From contig CM035225.1 in assembly GCA_020226215.1 (NCBI GenBank), positions 13,651,868-13,715,867 on the forward strand: DNA of 64,000 bases, read 5' to 3'. Below the pieces are notes generated by a model that saw only the letters and a list, made by a program, of their open reading frames with translations, searched no databases and had not been told where the DNA came from. Position numbers and translations under genes: made by a program. This stretch comes from Sindora glabra (lineage: Eukaryota > Streptophyta > Magnoliopsida > Fabales > Fabaceae). This document shows, piece by piece, positions 21,900-33,758 of the stretch (its first letter is position 1; every line of letters starts with the position of its first letter).

Positions 21900-23760
21900 A
21901 ACTTGTCAATCTATTATTCTAATCAGTTGTTCTACATATGTTAGCTTTTCATCCATTTCTACTAGTTCTTCCTTCATTATATGTGATTCATCAAGAAAAT
22001 ATTTGTGCAACATAAACATATGGAAAAATAGGATATATCACTTTCATGGTTTTCAATAAATGTAACTAAAATGCCACTTTTCCAACTCCTTTTGTTATTT
22101 GATATGGTCCAACATACTGTGGTACTAATTTTCCCTTTTTTAAAAGCATATAATCTCTTTCATTGGCAAAATTCTCAAAAATGTGTCCTCCAACATGAAA
22201 TTATAATTCTTGCTAAGGATTTTTGCCTATCTTGAGCGGTATGTAATCTTTCTCTAACAATTTGAACTTGATTAATTGCATCTTTTACTAAATTTGATCC
22301 AATTCTTTTTGCTTTTCCAAGTTCAAATCATCCTATTAGTGATCTACACTTTCAATTATGTAGTGCTTCAAATGGAGCCATCTATATACTCACATGATAA
22401 TTGCTACAAACTTCATCAGAGCTAGATGCCTATCTTAACTTTCTTCAAACTCTACTATATAGGTTCTGAGCATATCCTCTAACATCTAGATGGTCTTTTT
22501 AGATTGTCTTGCAAAAATGAGATGTAAATTGTGTCTTGCAATTAGAAATTATCGTAATTAGTATGCTGTGAAAAGATACGATCCTATCTAAGAAAATTTG
22601 AGCATATTGTGATGCTAAGTATGTCATCTTTAGTGACAAGAAATGCATTATTTTTATGAGGTAATCTATAATTACCTATATAGAATTGTAGCCCTTGCTA
22701 GTTTTTTGGCAATCCAGTAATGAAATCCATTGTAATATTTTGCTACTTCTAATGTGTATGTTTTGATAAAGTCCTATTAAGCATTGATGCTTTGCTTTGA
22801 CTTGTTAACAAATTAAGCACTTGATTACATATTTTGTTACATCCTTTTTTATTCCTTCCTACTAGTAGACACTTTTCAAATCTTGATGAATCATTGTCCT
22901 TTCAAGATGCATTGTATACAACAATTCATGCACTTTTTCAAAATTTCCATTCTTATTGCTTTAGGAACCCACAATCTTTTCTTATTTCTTATTATTCCTT
23001 TATCATCAATACTTAGATGGGTTTCCTCTTCTATCATTGCCTTTTTCTTCATTTGTTCACACTTAGAGTCCTTTTCTTTAATTTGCTCTACTATAGTGGC
23101 ATGTATCCTTATACTATCAAATTCGATAATTATTCCTTCTTTTTGTACACTTCCAATTTTTCTTGGAGCTTTTGGAGTTAAAGCATTAGCTACTATATCT
23201 GCTTTCCATAGATGATAATGGATAGAACTATTATAGTCTTTCACTAATTTCATCCATTTCTATTGTCATAGATTTAAAACCTTTTGATAAAAAATGTACT
23301 TCAGACTCCTGTGATATGTTTAAATTTCGTAAGATGTTCCATAAAGATAATGCCTTTAAATTTTTACAGCAAATATCACTATTGCTATTTCCAAGTCATG
23401 AATCGGACAATTCACCTCATACTTCTTTAACTACCTTGATGCATATGTAATAACTTTTCCATGCTACATCATCACACATCCTAATCTAATTCTTAGTGTG
23501 TCACAATACACTATATATCCTTTAGTTTCATTTAGTAAGGCTAATATTAGTGTAGACATTAGGCACTCCTTCAACCTCTAAAAACTTCTTTCACACTCGT
23601 CATTCCACATGAATTTAGTTCCTTTATGCATCAACTTAGTTAGTGATGATGCGATCTTCAAGAAATCCTTTATGAATTTTCTATAGTATCTAATTTTTAG
23701 TTTCAACTTTTCAAAAACTTGTTTACTATAAGTTTCTTGCTTAAATTTGTTGAACTAGCT
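21900..23760 (-). pseudogene. Ty3/Gypsy pol fragment (RT end, RNase H, integrase)
   Basis: Minus strand, N to C: RT C-terminal part YYRKFIKDFLKIASSLTKL and FMWNDECERSF (23700-23560); RNase H with YCDT, GCVMM*HGKVITYASR, HDLEIAIVIFAVKI and SLKYIF; then LVKDYNSSIHYH and ADIVANAL (23253-23170); integrase with RLWVP (near 22950), ITMDFITGLP (22737-22706); and the C-terminal motif YVGPYQI (about 22118-22100) ending in HLLKTMKVIY. The order is that of chromovirus-like Gypsy elements. Many stops and frameshifts are present. RT fingers/palm, protease and gag are not found upstream, so the element is 5' truncated near 23.77 kb. Its 3' LTR follows at 21678. Confidence 0.85.
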
Positions 23761-25694
23761 CATTGACATAACATCCATTTGCATGAATGCATGTATAGAC
23801 CACTAGAAGACTTTTGGATACTTATCATATAAGGGTAGGCACAAATTGATTAAGGTTAGTTAAATGGTCTAAACCTATGTGAATGAACCTATTTGAACTA
23901 TATTAATCTTGGATTAAGATTGATCAATCCTAATGCATTAATTTTATTTAACCAATCAAGTCATTTTGCATAGGTTTGGTCAGTTTAAGTTAAACAAGAA
24001 AGAAAACAAGAATGAACATTGAATCATATAAAACCAAAAAAAAAAAGGGGCACTAGATAATAATCGATGATATATTTTTTCACCAAATCATTATCATGTT
24101 TAAAATATAAAATCAAGAATAAGGTATCCATATATATAGAGAAAATTGCTAAATTATTTAAGGATTAAAAAAGGAAGTACTCATCTCTTGAAAGTTTTAA
24201 AATTGCAATTATAGATATCAAATTGACAATTCCTAGATGGTTCAATTAGTCTAAGATAGGCTAAGCTATTTGGATAGGGAACAAAAGGTTAAGTGTGCAC
24301 GATGGATATGGTTTAGTAGGCACACTCCTATGCTTAAATCAATCGACATTCAGGCTATGTAGTAATATGGAATTTTGTCCTATGTCTCAATTGTGTACCT
24401 AAGGTTTTTCTATAGGACTTTGACATTTATGGAGTGGGTAGGATTTGTAGTAAGTTTAAGGCTTGTCATTGTAAAGATTATTTTGGACATGTTGGAATGT
24501 TCCTTAATTTTAGTCATACTAATGAAGGATATTTAAACTTGACCTTATATAAAAGATAAGTTCATAAGTGAACCTTAATTGACTAGTTGGATATTAAGGC
24601 TAATTATGAGCCATTTATTGTAAAATGGCTTTTGTCTGTGCTTGTGTTAGGTTAAGTAGCGAATTTCAACTAGACATAATTTGATTGGATATTTTCATCA
24701 CTATCACACATTATATATGCCTTTTATAAATGAGGAGGTTCCATGGACATCTTTAAAAGCTTTCAAAAAATCAATTTTTCTTTTTACTTTACCTATCATA
24801 AAAATTTGCACTTTTTACGTTTTCAAATCATGAAATCAAAGCTAATTTTTGGAATAAGTCTCTGCTAACTACTTTGAAGGGTTCTATAAAATTAAAAAGA
24901 AGAAAAGGAAGTTGAAGATGGAGGTCTATTGGTGGTGAGAGGATTGATTGCCTAGGTTGGAAGAAGTATATCAAATTTAAGGCTTTGAAATAGGGATATA
25001 GGCTATGGGATGGCTCAATGGCCCCTTTCAAATGATATCTATTACTAACATTAAATTTCTAATTTTTTTTTGCAAATAATTGTGAAACTTTTTGTTATAA
25101 CAAAATTAATTCATATCTGTAAAACAAATAAAATTATAGATTAGGTTATAAAGTACCTAAATGGGCACATGGACCTTTCTACTACATTGTTAACTTCCAT
25201 TAATTAAAATTAGATCCTTTCAGCTTGTTGAAGATGTAATCTGTTTCTCTTTTATTGTAATCTTCCTCTTAATTCAGTGACAATCCACAAGGATTAACTT
25301 TGCTTTTAATTGTTACACAAATGCTTTCATGCACAACAAAAATTGTCACAGCCTAACTTTTGGATTATCATAATTAGAATAAAAATATTAACTAAACATC
25401 TTTACAAGCCTTTTTAAATTCAATCAATTTTTTAAATCTAATTATTTTCTAAAAAATATGTATAATGTAAAAATACAAAGGTTAAATTTTCATGAGAATG
25501 TTTTTTTCCTTTTTTTATTAAGTTAGAAAATAATTTTACACAATTGAAGAGGTACAATCTTTTAAATATCTTATAGTGAGCAAAATCAATAGATTGAACC
25601 TCATCTTAAATAATAGAATCTCATGTTAAATGTTAGAAATGTTGGAAAATTCTTTTTCTATCTCTTTGAAAGAAATGTTGAAATAAAAAATTTA
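23761..25694. other. No recognisable gene
   Basis: AT-rich, with no domain-bearing frame. 23830-24010 contains short alternating words (GGTTAGTTAAATGGT, TTGATTAA) reminiscent of decayed hAT-type elements. A homopolymer A run at about 24038 precedes GGGGCACTAG. The 67-codon minus frame at 24828-25031 has no recognised domain. Confidence 0.35.
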
Positions 25695-26037
25695 GGGCCT
25701 ATTTGTTTTCTATTTTTAAAAATAATTTTCTATTTTTTATTTTTAAAAATGAAAGAATTTATTTGATATTCTATTTTTAGAATCTATTTTTTAAATGTAT
25801 AACTTAAAAATAAGAAAATAGAAATACTTTTAGTTATTTTTTAAACTTATTTTCTTATTATAAATGTCAATTTTATTATTAAATAAAATATTTTTTATCT
25901 ATAATATTAATCATCCTCTAATGTTATTTTTCTTTTAATCCAAAAATAGTTCCTAAGAATAAGAAAATAATTTTTGAAAATGGTTTTTGAGAATAATTTT
26001 TAAAAACACAAAAACAAAAACATGTCCAACACACACA
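25695..26037. mobile_element. MITE-like element, copy 1
   Basis: Starts GGGCCTATTTGTTTTC and ends CATGTCCAACACACAC; the ends form an imperfect inverted repeat (GGGCCTATTTG / GTGTGTTGGAC) like the GGGCCTGTTTGG termini of hAT or PIF/Harbinger MITEs. The interior is AT-rich (TTTTTAAAAATA motifs) and non-coding. It abuts copy 2. Confidence 0.55.
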
Positions 26038-26039
26038 TA

Positions 26040-26398
26040 GGCTCTATTTGTTTTCTATTTTTAAAAATAATTTTCTATCTTTTTATTTTTAAAAATAGAA
26101 GAACTTGTTTTTCAACTTATTTTTAGAATCTATTTTTAAAAATTATTTTTTAAAAGTATAACTTAAGAACAAGAAAATAGAAACAATTTTTAGTTGTTTT
26201 TTGAATTTGTTTTCTTGTTCTTGATGTTAGTTTTGAAATTAAATTAAATATTTCCTCATTTACAATATTAATCACTCTCTAATCTTAGTTTTCCTTTAAT
26301 CTAAAAATAGTTTTTAGGAACAAGAAAATAGTTTTTAAAAATAGCTGTTGAGAATAGTTTTTAAAAATGCAAAAATAAAAATATATCCAAACACACCC
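26040..26398. mobile_element. MITE-like element, copy 2
   Basis: Starts GGCTCTATTTGTTTTC and ends ATCCAAACACACCC; the ends pair as GG.T.TATTTG / GGGTGTGTTTGG. Alignable with copy 1 over its full length in the same orientation, separated by only a few bases (head-to-tail). Confidence 0.6.
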
Positions 26399-28721
26399 TA
26401 TAGTAGCTTCTTCTGGATTCAAAATCCATGCCAAAATAGAAGAAATTTATTTTCCTATATTGCAAATAGCTGAATAAAAACTTTAGGAAATAGAAACTTA
26501 TGTCAAAGTGATTTTAGATAAATAATCTTTTATTGAGAAATTGTACTACTTCTTCCAACAAGATCTCAAACAAGTAGTTTATCATAAAATTTTTTTAGAC
26601 AAATAAATAGAAGAAAGTTTTGTAAAAGTAAACTTAAAATAGATTTACAAATTTATTTAAATAACATTTTTTTTGAAAATTTCTTAAGAAATTAGGAATA
26701 TACTTTTCATGAAGATTTTTTGAAAATTGAGTAGTAAAATCATTTTAGAAGTTAAAACCATGAAATAAGCACAATAGAATAGGATTGAGTTACAAAAATT
26801 TTAAAAATATAAGATCCTTTTCATAAAAACACCTTAGAGATAATACACTCTTTTAAAAATTTAGAAATTTGATTTCTTTCTTTGGAATCGAATCAAAAAT
26901 AGATTTTTTAGAATATTTCTTTGAAAAACTACATGCCAAGTCCTTTAAAAAAATAAATAAATATATACTAATTAAATAGATACCTTTAACCTCAAGATAT
27001 ATATTCTTGGAATTCAATTCTTTTGAAATTTACCTTGAAGATGATGAAAATCATTTTCCTTTCCTTTATTCTTTTGAAAATCCCATGGAATTCTTTGTTT
27101 CACAAGATGACCTTTTTTTAGTAAATCATTAAACTAAAAGTAAAAAATACGCATCAAACTTAGTAAATTGCTGGGTTACACTAAAATCTATTTGTCATAA
27201 GTCAAAAAGAATGAAACAATTATACCAGTACTACTTGCAGAAAAGTCCATTAATAATTATACAATAAATTAAAATTAATTATTTTAAAAATAGATAGAAA
27301 TAACAATTATCAATTGGATGAGCTATTAATAGTATCCTTATAGTGGATATCCATGTCAAAGTTTATGAGATCTTGAAAAACTACCTTGGTGTCATAAAGA
27401 CACCATTACACATTAGTACTCTCAAATTAGGCCATGATGAAAAGTATCTTACACACGTACACACATAGGTAGACTAAGTAATAAATTACTTAATGAGATA
27501 GCTATCACATAAATTTTCCAATCGGTTTTAATTTTGTTAACATTTACATACAAGAATATATTAAAAAACTTTTCTTATAAAAAAATATTTCTCATTAGGC
27601 AATTTTGTATGTTGCATTATTTAACATGTAAAATATAATTTAGTCATTTAATTTGATCACAAATATGATTCAATCATAATCATAATATAAATTCTTAAGT
27701 AAATATTCAATAATATGAAGGTATAAAAAGTTTCACCTTATTACTCTAAACTAATCATAACCACACAAATCCCATCCTTATTCCTTCATATCAACCTCAT
27801 ACCACTCATCCTTTCATGTGACTTGGAAATCAAGGTGTCAAGCCAAATCCCTAAACATTCTGTAAGATATTATAATCTCATAATAATATCACATGTGAAA
27901 AATGATATTGAAACCACCAATATCATAAATGACATTAAAGCCCATATTTGGTATATAACTACATTTTCATATATGTATTTGTAAATTACTTCAGCACAGT
28001 GGAGATTATTCCTTATAATTATTAACTTACTAATTAACAAGGATAACACATGAACCTATTGCAAGTCTCATAATCATCAACTTAATTAATCAATTATAGA
28101 TAATATCTATGGAAAATTTGTGATACTATTATTGGATTCATATATAGTGAAAATACCCTTGTTAACTTTTAACATTATTTTTGAATACCAGCTACAATCT
28201 TCCAATACTTTTGTAAGTGAAGATAGACTCACACAGCCTTTAAATGCTTTTTACCAAATTCACAAATTAATAAGGTAAGTCAAGATGCTATCTAAAGCAA
28301 TAACCAAGATATAACATAAAACAATCTAGCAAAAAGGAGTTTCTAGTTACCTCGCCACCTTTCTATTGACCATAACTAATATTGTTGCTTTTATTTTGTA
28401 TGCTAAATCACTATATCACTTTCAAGAGCTTACCATCACAAATATTCTCACATAACACATTAGTAAGTATACAAGTCATAGAATAATTCATATCATAATC
28501 CATGCATTAATCTTGCAATAAGCTTACAATTTCACCATGAAACCTGTGGAGTAGTTCCATTGTTTTACAAAATTCTTTCAACTTGATTACTATATCTAGC
28601 CATATGTCATCAATCAATCATGATATCAATTCTAAGATTAATATAACATTAAATTTTTATAATAAAAATCAAATATTTGCAGCTTAGATTTTCCAAGTTC
28701 TATAAGTACCACATGTTAACC
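26399..28721. other. Decayed AT-rich sequence, possible antisense LTR
   Basis: No gene. Around 28330-28400 (GTTACCTCGCCACCTTTC) the minus strand resembles the distal part of long Gypsy LTRs. The join across the 28727-31185 insertion suggests it was once continuous with 31191-33758. Weak evidence only. Confidence 0.3.
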
Positions 28722-29336
28722 TTAAGATTAGATATGATGAGTTTTGATGATGACAATAGGTGTTTCAATAGCATTGCATGTCTTTACATTAAAGTATTAT
28801 AAAATCTTTAATAGACATGCTAGATTATGATTGTAATATCAATGCTTGATTATATGCTAAAAGAATGATATTTTATACAAGCATCACTAAGTATATGATT
28901 GGTCAAGATACATAATATGATGATTATGAATGCTCTTGTGCTAATTTGTTATATATATGAATCATGCATATTAATATCTTGACATATTAGATTGCATTAA
29001 CTATATACATGATTTGCAAAACTTCTGTCTATTATATAGGAAAGTCCAAGATAAAGAAGAGTAAGCATTGAAGCAAAGCAATCAAAGATCTTATCATGCT
29101 CAACTCAAGAACAAGGAATAAAGTTAAGGAAGAAGATGTGATCAAAGTATGGAAGGATGACAAGATTCAAGCTTGGAAGCATCAAAAAGATCCTAAAGAC
29201 TTCATTGGTATAGCTTTTCATTTTTAAGTTTAAGCTTTCTTGTGAAATAGAGTATTTCATGATATAGAGCTCAAACATATCTTTATAATCTTAGCTTGAT
29301 CAAAAATTTTTAAAATATAGCCTATAATCATATTTT

Positions 29337-29935
29337 TTACAAATAGTCTATGGGAACATTTCAAAAACTAATGAGATATGAAGTTTTAATATTTTCAATT
29401 TTGACCTTTGATCATTCTTTGATTATATCTCACAAAATACTCATAATTTGATTGTTAAATTTTTTTCACCTGAAAATGGAGTCAAATAGCTTTACATGGA
29501 AATATCATTTGCTTAAAATGATGAATATATGAAAGAACTATGATTTTTTCAAAATGGATCTAGAAATCAATTTTTTACATTTTAGTCTTTTTTGACATGT
29601 GCTCATTTTTTTAACTATATCTTAGAAACTACAAATGACATGAGCATGAAATTATGTTTATGTGAAAATAGACTTAAAGAGCTTTCCATGGATAGATCTT
29701 TTGCTTAAAATAACTAAGATATGAAAGAGTTATGAACTATACAAATTAAGTCTCAAAATCAAATCTTTACATATTCATTCTTTCTAACCTTTACTCATTG
29801 ATTAAACATATCTTAAAAGTAACATTAGATATGAGCATGGAACTAGTTCCATTTGAAAGTAGACTCAAATGATAGGTTATTTGCTTAAAACAAACTTAAA
29901 ATAAAGAAGTTATGACCTTTTGAAGTTGAGTTTGC
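29337..29935 (+). repeat. Three ~190 bp tandem units inside the LTR
   Basis: Each unit contains a TATCTTA.AA.....A.AT block, GAAAATAGACTCAAA, a TTTGCTTAAAAT block and ATGAAAGA.TTATGA, near 29430-29543, 29623-29737 and 29811-29911. Similarity is clear but degenerate. The repeats lie in the upstream part of the LTR, where copy-number variable enhancer-like repeats are common. Confidence 0.65.
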
Positions 29936-30304
29936 AATTCTATTTAAGTGAATTGATTCACTAATTGATTCCAGATAGGCATAGACAAAACCTTCCATCA
30001 TAATTGATTAACCAATCAATTTTGACTATTTTGATATGCGTATAACAACTAGTATTAGCTAGTTTTCATTCCTATCAAATACCTATAATACTTCATAGGC
30101 TTCCTACATAAGTTAATAAATATCAAATACAATTAAGAAAAAACCTAAACTTCACCTATAAACATCATTTTACATATTCTTTTATCCAAGTCATGATTTA
30201 AGCTCTTTTTTGTGAAATTCTTCTATTCTAGAGCTTTATTTATTTCATCCATTCTATAGGAGATTTTGTTTGAGTTGTTATTCATTATATGCATTTTCTA
30301 ATAG

Positions 30305-30360
30305 TAAAAGGTGAGGTATCCCTTGGAAATTCCTAAGAGGGTGAGGTATCCCTTGTAAAG
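30305..30360 (+). repeat. Short direct repeat GGTGAGGTATCCCTTG
   Basis: Two copies of GGTGAGGTATCCCTTG occur about 30 bases apart (near 30310 and 30340) in the transcribed part of the candidate LTR. This phrase and its doubling are typical of the family. Confidence 0.6.
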
Positions 30361-31369
30361 AGAGATTTTGCTCAAGGGAGAGCAAAGATTTGTAAAGAGG
30401 CTTTTCAAGTGTCCGATTGAAACTTGAAGGGATAATAGATTGAAACACAAGCTTGAAAAGCTTGAAGAGTTAATGTACATCTTAAATAGGATACTTAAAG
30501 GAGGAACCACACTATAAATTTTTGTATTTGATCTCTCTATCCCATCTTTTTATTTCTTTGCATTATACTTTGTTTTCCTTGTTATATATACTTTGTTTTA
30601 TCGTTGTTATTTGTTAAATATATTTTGTTTCAATGTTTATGTTGATGCTTTGATGATTAAATGCTTAAAATGGGTATATATATCTTTGTATATGCTTCTT
30701 AATGACTTATTTATGTATAGTTCATGAAAGTGTTGAATATAATGTACTTCAATGATAATCTTTAATGCTTGGATGAATGAATAGGTGGAAGAGAAATCTA
30801 TCCATGCATATGCTTATTGAGTTTAAAAAGAAATTTATTTATGCATGTGCTTCTTGATTCTTTTTCTAAGCATAGTTGAATGAGTTACTTTACACAAATA
30901 CATTGAATTGCTATATATCATGTGCAAACCTTTTCATTAAACTATCTGTGATTTGTTTCTTGGTAATTTATTTAAGGATAGTTGAATGAGTTAATTTGCA
31001 CTAATTCTTGAATTTTCATATCTTGAGTGCAAACATCTTTATAAAGTTCTATTGGAATTTTTTGGATAAAAATTATTCTCATGACTTCCCAAAATTAAAA
31101 GATTTTCAAAGAAAATTTTAAAAATAGAGAAAGTTTTAAAAATATCCAATTCACCCCTCTTGAGTATGGGTTGCCAAAGGCTACATTAAGTTAAAGCAAA
31201 ATCAATTCTACTCTTTGAATAACCATTTTAACAAGTAGGAAAACTATTTTTGCTTATTAAATCAAGATTATATGAATGCTATCTAACAATATAAAAATTG
31301 TTCAAAATTATTCTAGACTAGTACCAGCTAGTTAAAGAAAATAAGCACTAACCTTTATTAGGTTGTAGT

Positions 31370-32260
31370 ATGCATTTTAAACTTAAAAATGCTATCTTTT
31401 CTTCAAATTTTTTGAAATTTCCCAGAATTAAAAAAAGTATTTAAATGTCAATTTCAAATTTTTTTTCACAATCAAAACATGCTACACAAGTCACTCACAC
31501 ATCAAGTTGTCAAAATACCTTGAAAGAGACATAATTGATTTTAAAATTCCACTTTAATATGCAAACCTTTATGAAATTTTTGAAAAAATTTCAGAACTGA
31601 AATAATGATGTAAAAGATCATTTTTCAGTCATTTTCATGCTTAAAATATGCTACATTATTTAATACTTTAAGAAACTATAAAATTCTTTCATATAAAGTA
31701 ACTTTTTTAGGAAAAAATATCTTTTGACGTAACTTTCTTGTAAAAATTTAAAAATTCCAACCTTTTTTGAAACATTTTAATCATCATTTATCAACCATAT
31801 TTAGCCATAATATAGGTTACACAAGTTACCCCTCTAGCCAATTATCAAAACTACTTAAGTTAAGCACATCTAACTTAAAAATCCTTTGAGAATATCAAGC
31901 TTTAATAAAAATTAATAAAAAATTACAGAATAAAATTTTAAACATAAAATAATATTTTTGAATTATTTTTTTATAAAAAAATCCACATAAATCATCCACA
32001 ATTCAAACTATTAAAACAAATTGCAAAGAGACATATTTAAATTTGAAATTCCACTTTAAATGGAAAATATTCTCTAAAATTTTCTTAGAAATTCTAGAAT
32101 AAGATTCTAGGTTTTTAATATAATTTTAACTTTTTTCCATGTTAAAAACAAGCTATAAGAGTTGCCCAAATAATTATCAATTAAAATAGTTCATTGGTGA
32201 ACTTTACTACTTGAAAGCATAATTTTAAAAACTATTTTTTTGGATTATTCCATAAGCTTT
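31370..32260. repeat. Degenerate tandem array, about five units of ~170 bp
   Basis: Landmarks recur in order: a GAAATTTCCCAGAAT-like block (about 31417, 31585, 31745, 31915, 32085) and a GCTACACAAGTCACTC-like block (about 31468, 31647, 31811, 31981, 32148) followed by TTATCAAAA. Units are strongly diverged. Similar arrays occur in long plant Gypsy LTRs, which agrees with the surrounding call. Confidence 0.65.
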
Positions 32261-33186
32261 AAAATATAATTCTAAATGTATTCTTGCTACATTTGCTTAA
32301 TATAGTTATTTATAAACATTACTAGAATAATTTAGAATGTAATGTAGCAAGTTTTTCACAAAAATAGAAATTTTCTACATAAAATCATAAAGATCCTATG
32401 GGTTCTACATAATCATTTTAAAATATATATATTAGGGTTTAGTTTAGTGTTTACTAAATTTTATCATGAAAATAGAATTTTTTCCTATGAAACATAGGAA
32501 ACCTAAGAGCCTCCAATAAGCAAAACTCATCCATTTTCAATTTTAAAACTTGGTGCTTATGCATTCTATTATCTCTATTTTAGAATAGAGCATAGTGTAA
32601 TATCTTTTGAGTATTAAAAATAAATTTTCCTAATTTTAGGCATAAAAATGATGAGCTTCATATTACTCTCTCATCCATTTTTTTCTTTCATTTCCATGTA
32701 AAATCATGCTTTCAAACCTTTACTCATCGAAGAAAATCATTTTCAAACTAATCCACCATGATAGTCATGTCTTTAGCATGTTATTAACCACAAAATAGAA
32801 ATAACAAATATATATGTCATATTTAAACATCACCAACAAGAAAACTAAAAAGAAATAGAGTAAATCTCTACTGACACTAGAAGCTAGCAACATTTGTTTC
32901 TTTTACCTAGCATCCAAAGGATAATATCCAAAATAATATGGAATTAGTGAGGAGTTCATAGAAAGAATGAAGAAGAACCCAATAGGGTTTATAAAATTTT
33001 ACCTCTTCTTAGATGATCCCTAGAACTAAAATTTTATTATTTCTTTAAGGATCTCTTAAGTACTTATTATTACCTCTCTTAAAAGTGTAGAAAAAAGATA
33101 AGAGTCACTTAGGAACTTAAATTTTTCTCTCTTCCTTCTCTTTTAGCCATGCACCTCACTTTAGGTTTAGCAAATATGCAGCTTTC

Positions 33187-33195
33187 CTATTTATA
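33187..33195 (-). promoter_or_regulatory. TATA box of decayed Gypsy LTR
   Basis: The complement reads TATAAATAG, preceded by CCTTCCAT and followed by GAAAGCTGCATATTTGC. Same sequence as the box in the LTR at 20.65 kb. Confidence 0.5.
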
Positions 33196-33758
33196 ATGGA
33201 AGGTGAAGTAGCCACCAAGCATATGACCTCACATGACATCACCTTATGTCATCTTATTGGCATCATACTTGCATTATCTTAGCATAATTCTTAGGAATAT
33301 TCTTATTCTTAACATATTTTATACTTCCCTTCCAAGTTCTTTCTCTTAAGTCCTTTAATTATAAACAAAATTCCTCCTTTTCCTAAGTTTTGCTCAAATG
33401 CCCTTCAACTGAACCCAATTTCTTCCTTCCTCTCTTCAATTTAACTAAAATTCTTTTTCTAACCTTATGTACATATGCTTAAAAATGGAAGGAAAATTGC
33501 CTTTTTGCCACCTTGGTTTAATTTTAAGGCATTTTTGAGTAAAAATATTGGTTTATTCCCAAACCTTATCGACCTTGGATCTTGAATACTTTTAATTTTC
33601 TCTATTTCTCCCTAAAAACTTCTCATAAATTTTCTATCTACTATTACTAATAAATGCTTCTAGTAATAAAAAAAGTATTTTTATAATTTTTCACTAACAA
33701 ACACTATTTGACTTATTTTTTACTATTTCTATCTATATAATTTTTACTAAGTATTACA

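Larger units (their letters stand above)
28727..31185 (+). repeat. Candidate solo LTR (Copia/Sirevirus-like), 2.46 kb
   Basis: Flanked on both sides by TTAAG (28722-28726 and 31186-31190), as expected for a 5 bp target duplication. The right end is GGCTACA, and just before it lies AATTCACCCCTCTTG, a hallmark of the 3' end of many plant Copia LTRs. Near the left end is GTTTTGATGATGACAA, a matching hallmark of the 5' end. The middle (30300-30520) holds the GGTGAGGTATCCCTTG duplication and GGAACCACACTATAAAT, typical of the R region. The first bases (ATTAG) are not TG, so the exact start is uncertain. No internal domain follows, hence a solo LTR. Confidence 0.6.
31191..33758 (-). repeat. Decayed Gypsy-type LTR sequence
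   Basis: Read on the minus strand it starts TGTAATACTTAGTAAAAATT at 33758, like the TGTAATAC start of the LTR at 21678. It carries a TATA box at 33195-33187 followed by GGTGCATGGCTAAAAGAGAAGG, the leader-like sequence seen in plant Gypsy LTRs. The distal half is a tandem array (31370-32260). The far end is not defined; the solo LTR at 28727-31185 probably sits inside this older LTR. The distance from start to TATA differs from that at 21678, so it is a different subfamily. Confidence 0.5.

Noticed and set aside
22834..23215. Plus-strand frames opposite the Gypsy pol fragment
   Set aside because: Antisense shadows of the RNase H-integrase relic.
23830..24010. hAT-like repeat
   Set aside because: Only vague word similarity; no terminal repeats or target duplication found.
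20345..33758. One giant Gypsy element with LTRs at 20.3-21.7 and 31.2-33.8 kb
   Set aside because: Both start TGTAATAC on the minus strand, but the distance from start to TATA box and the inner sequence differ, so they are not a pair of the same insertion.
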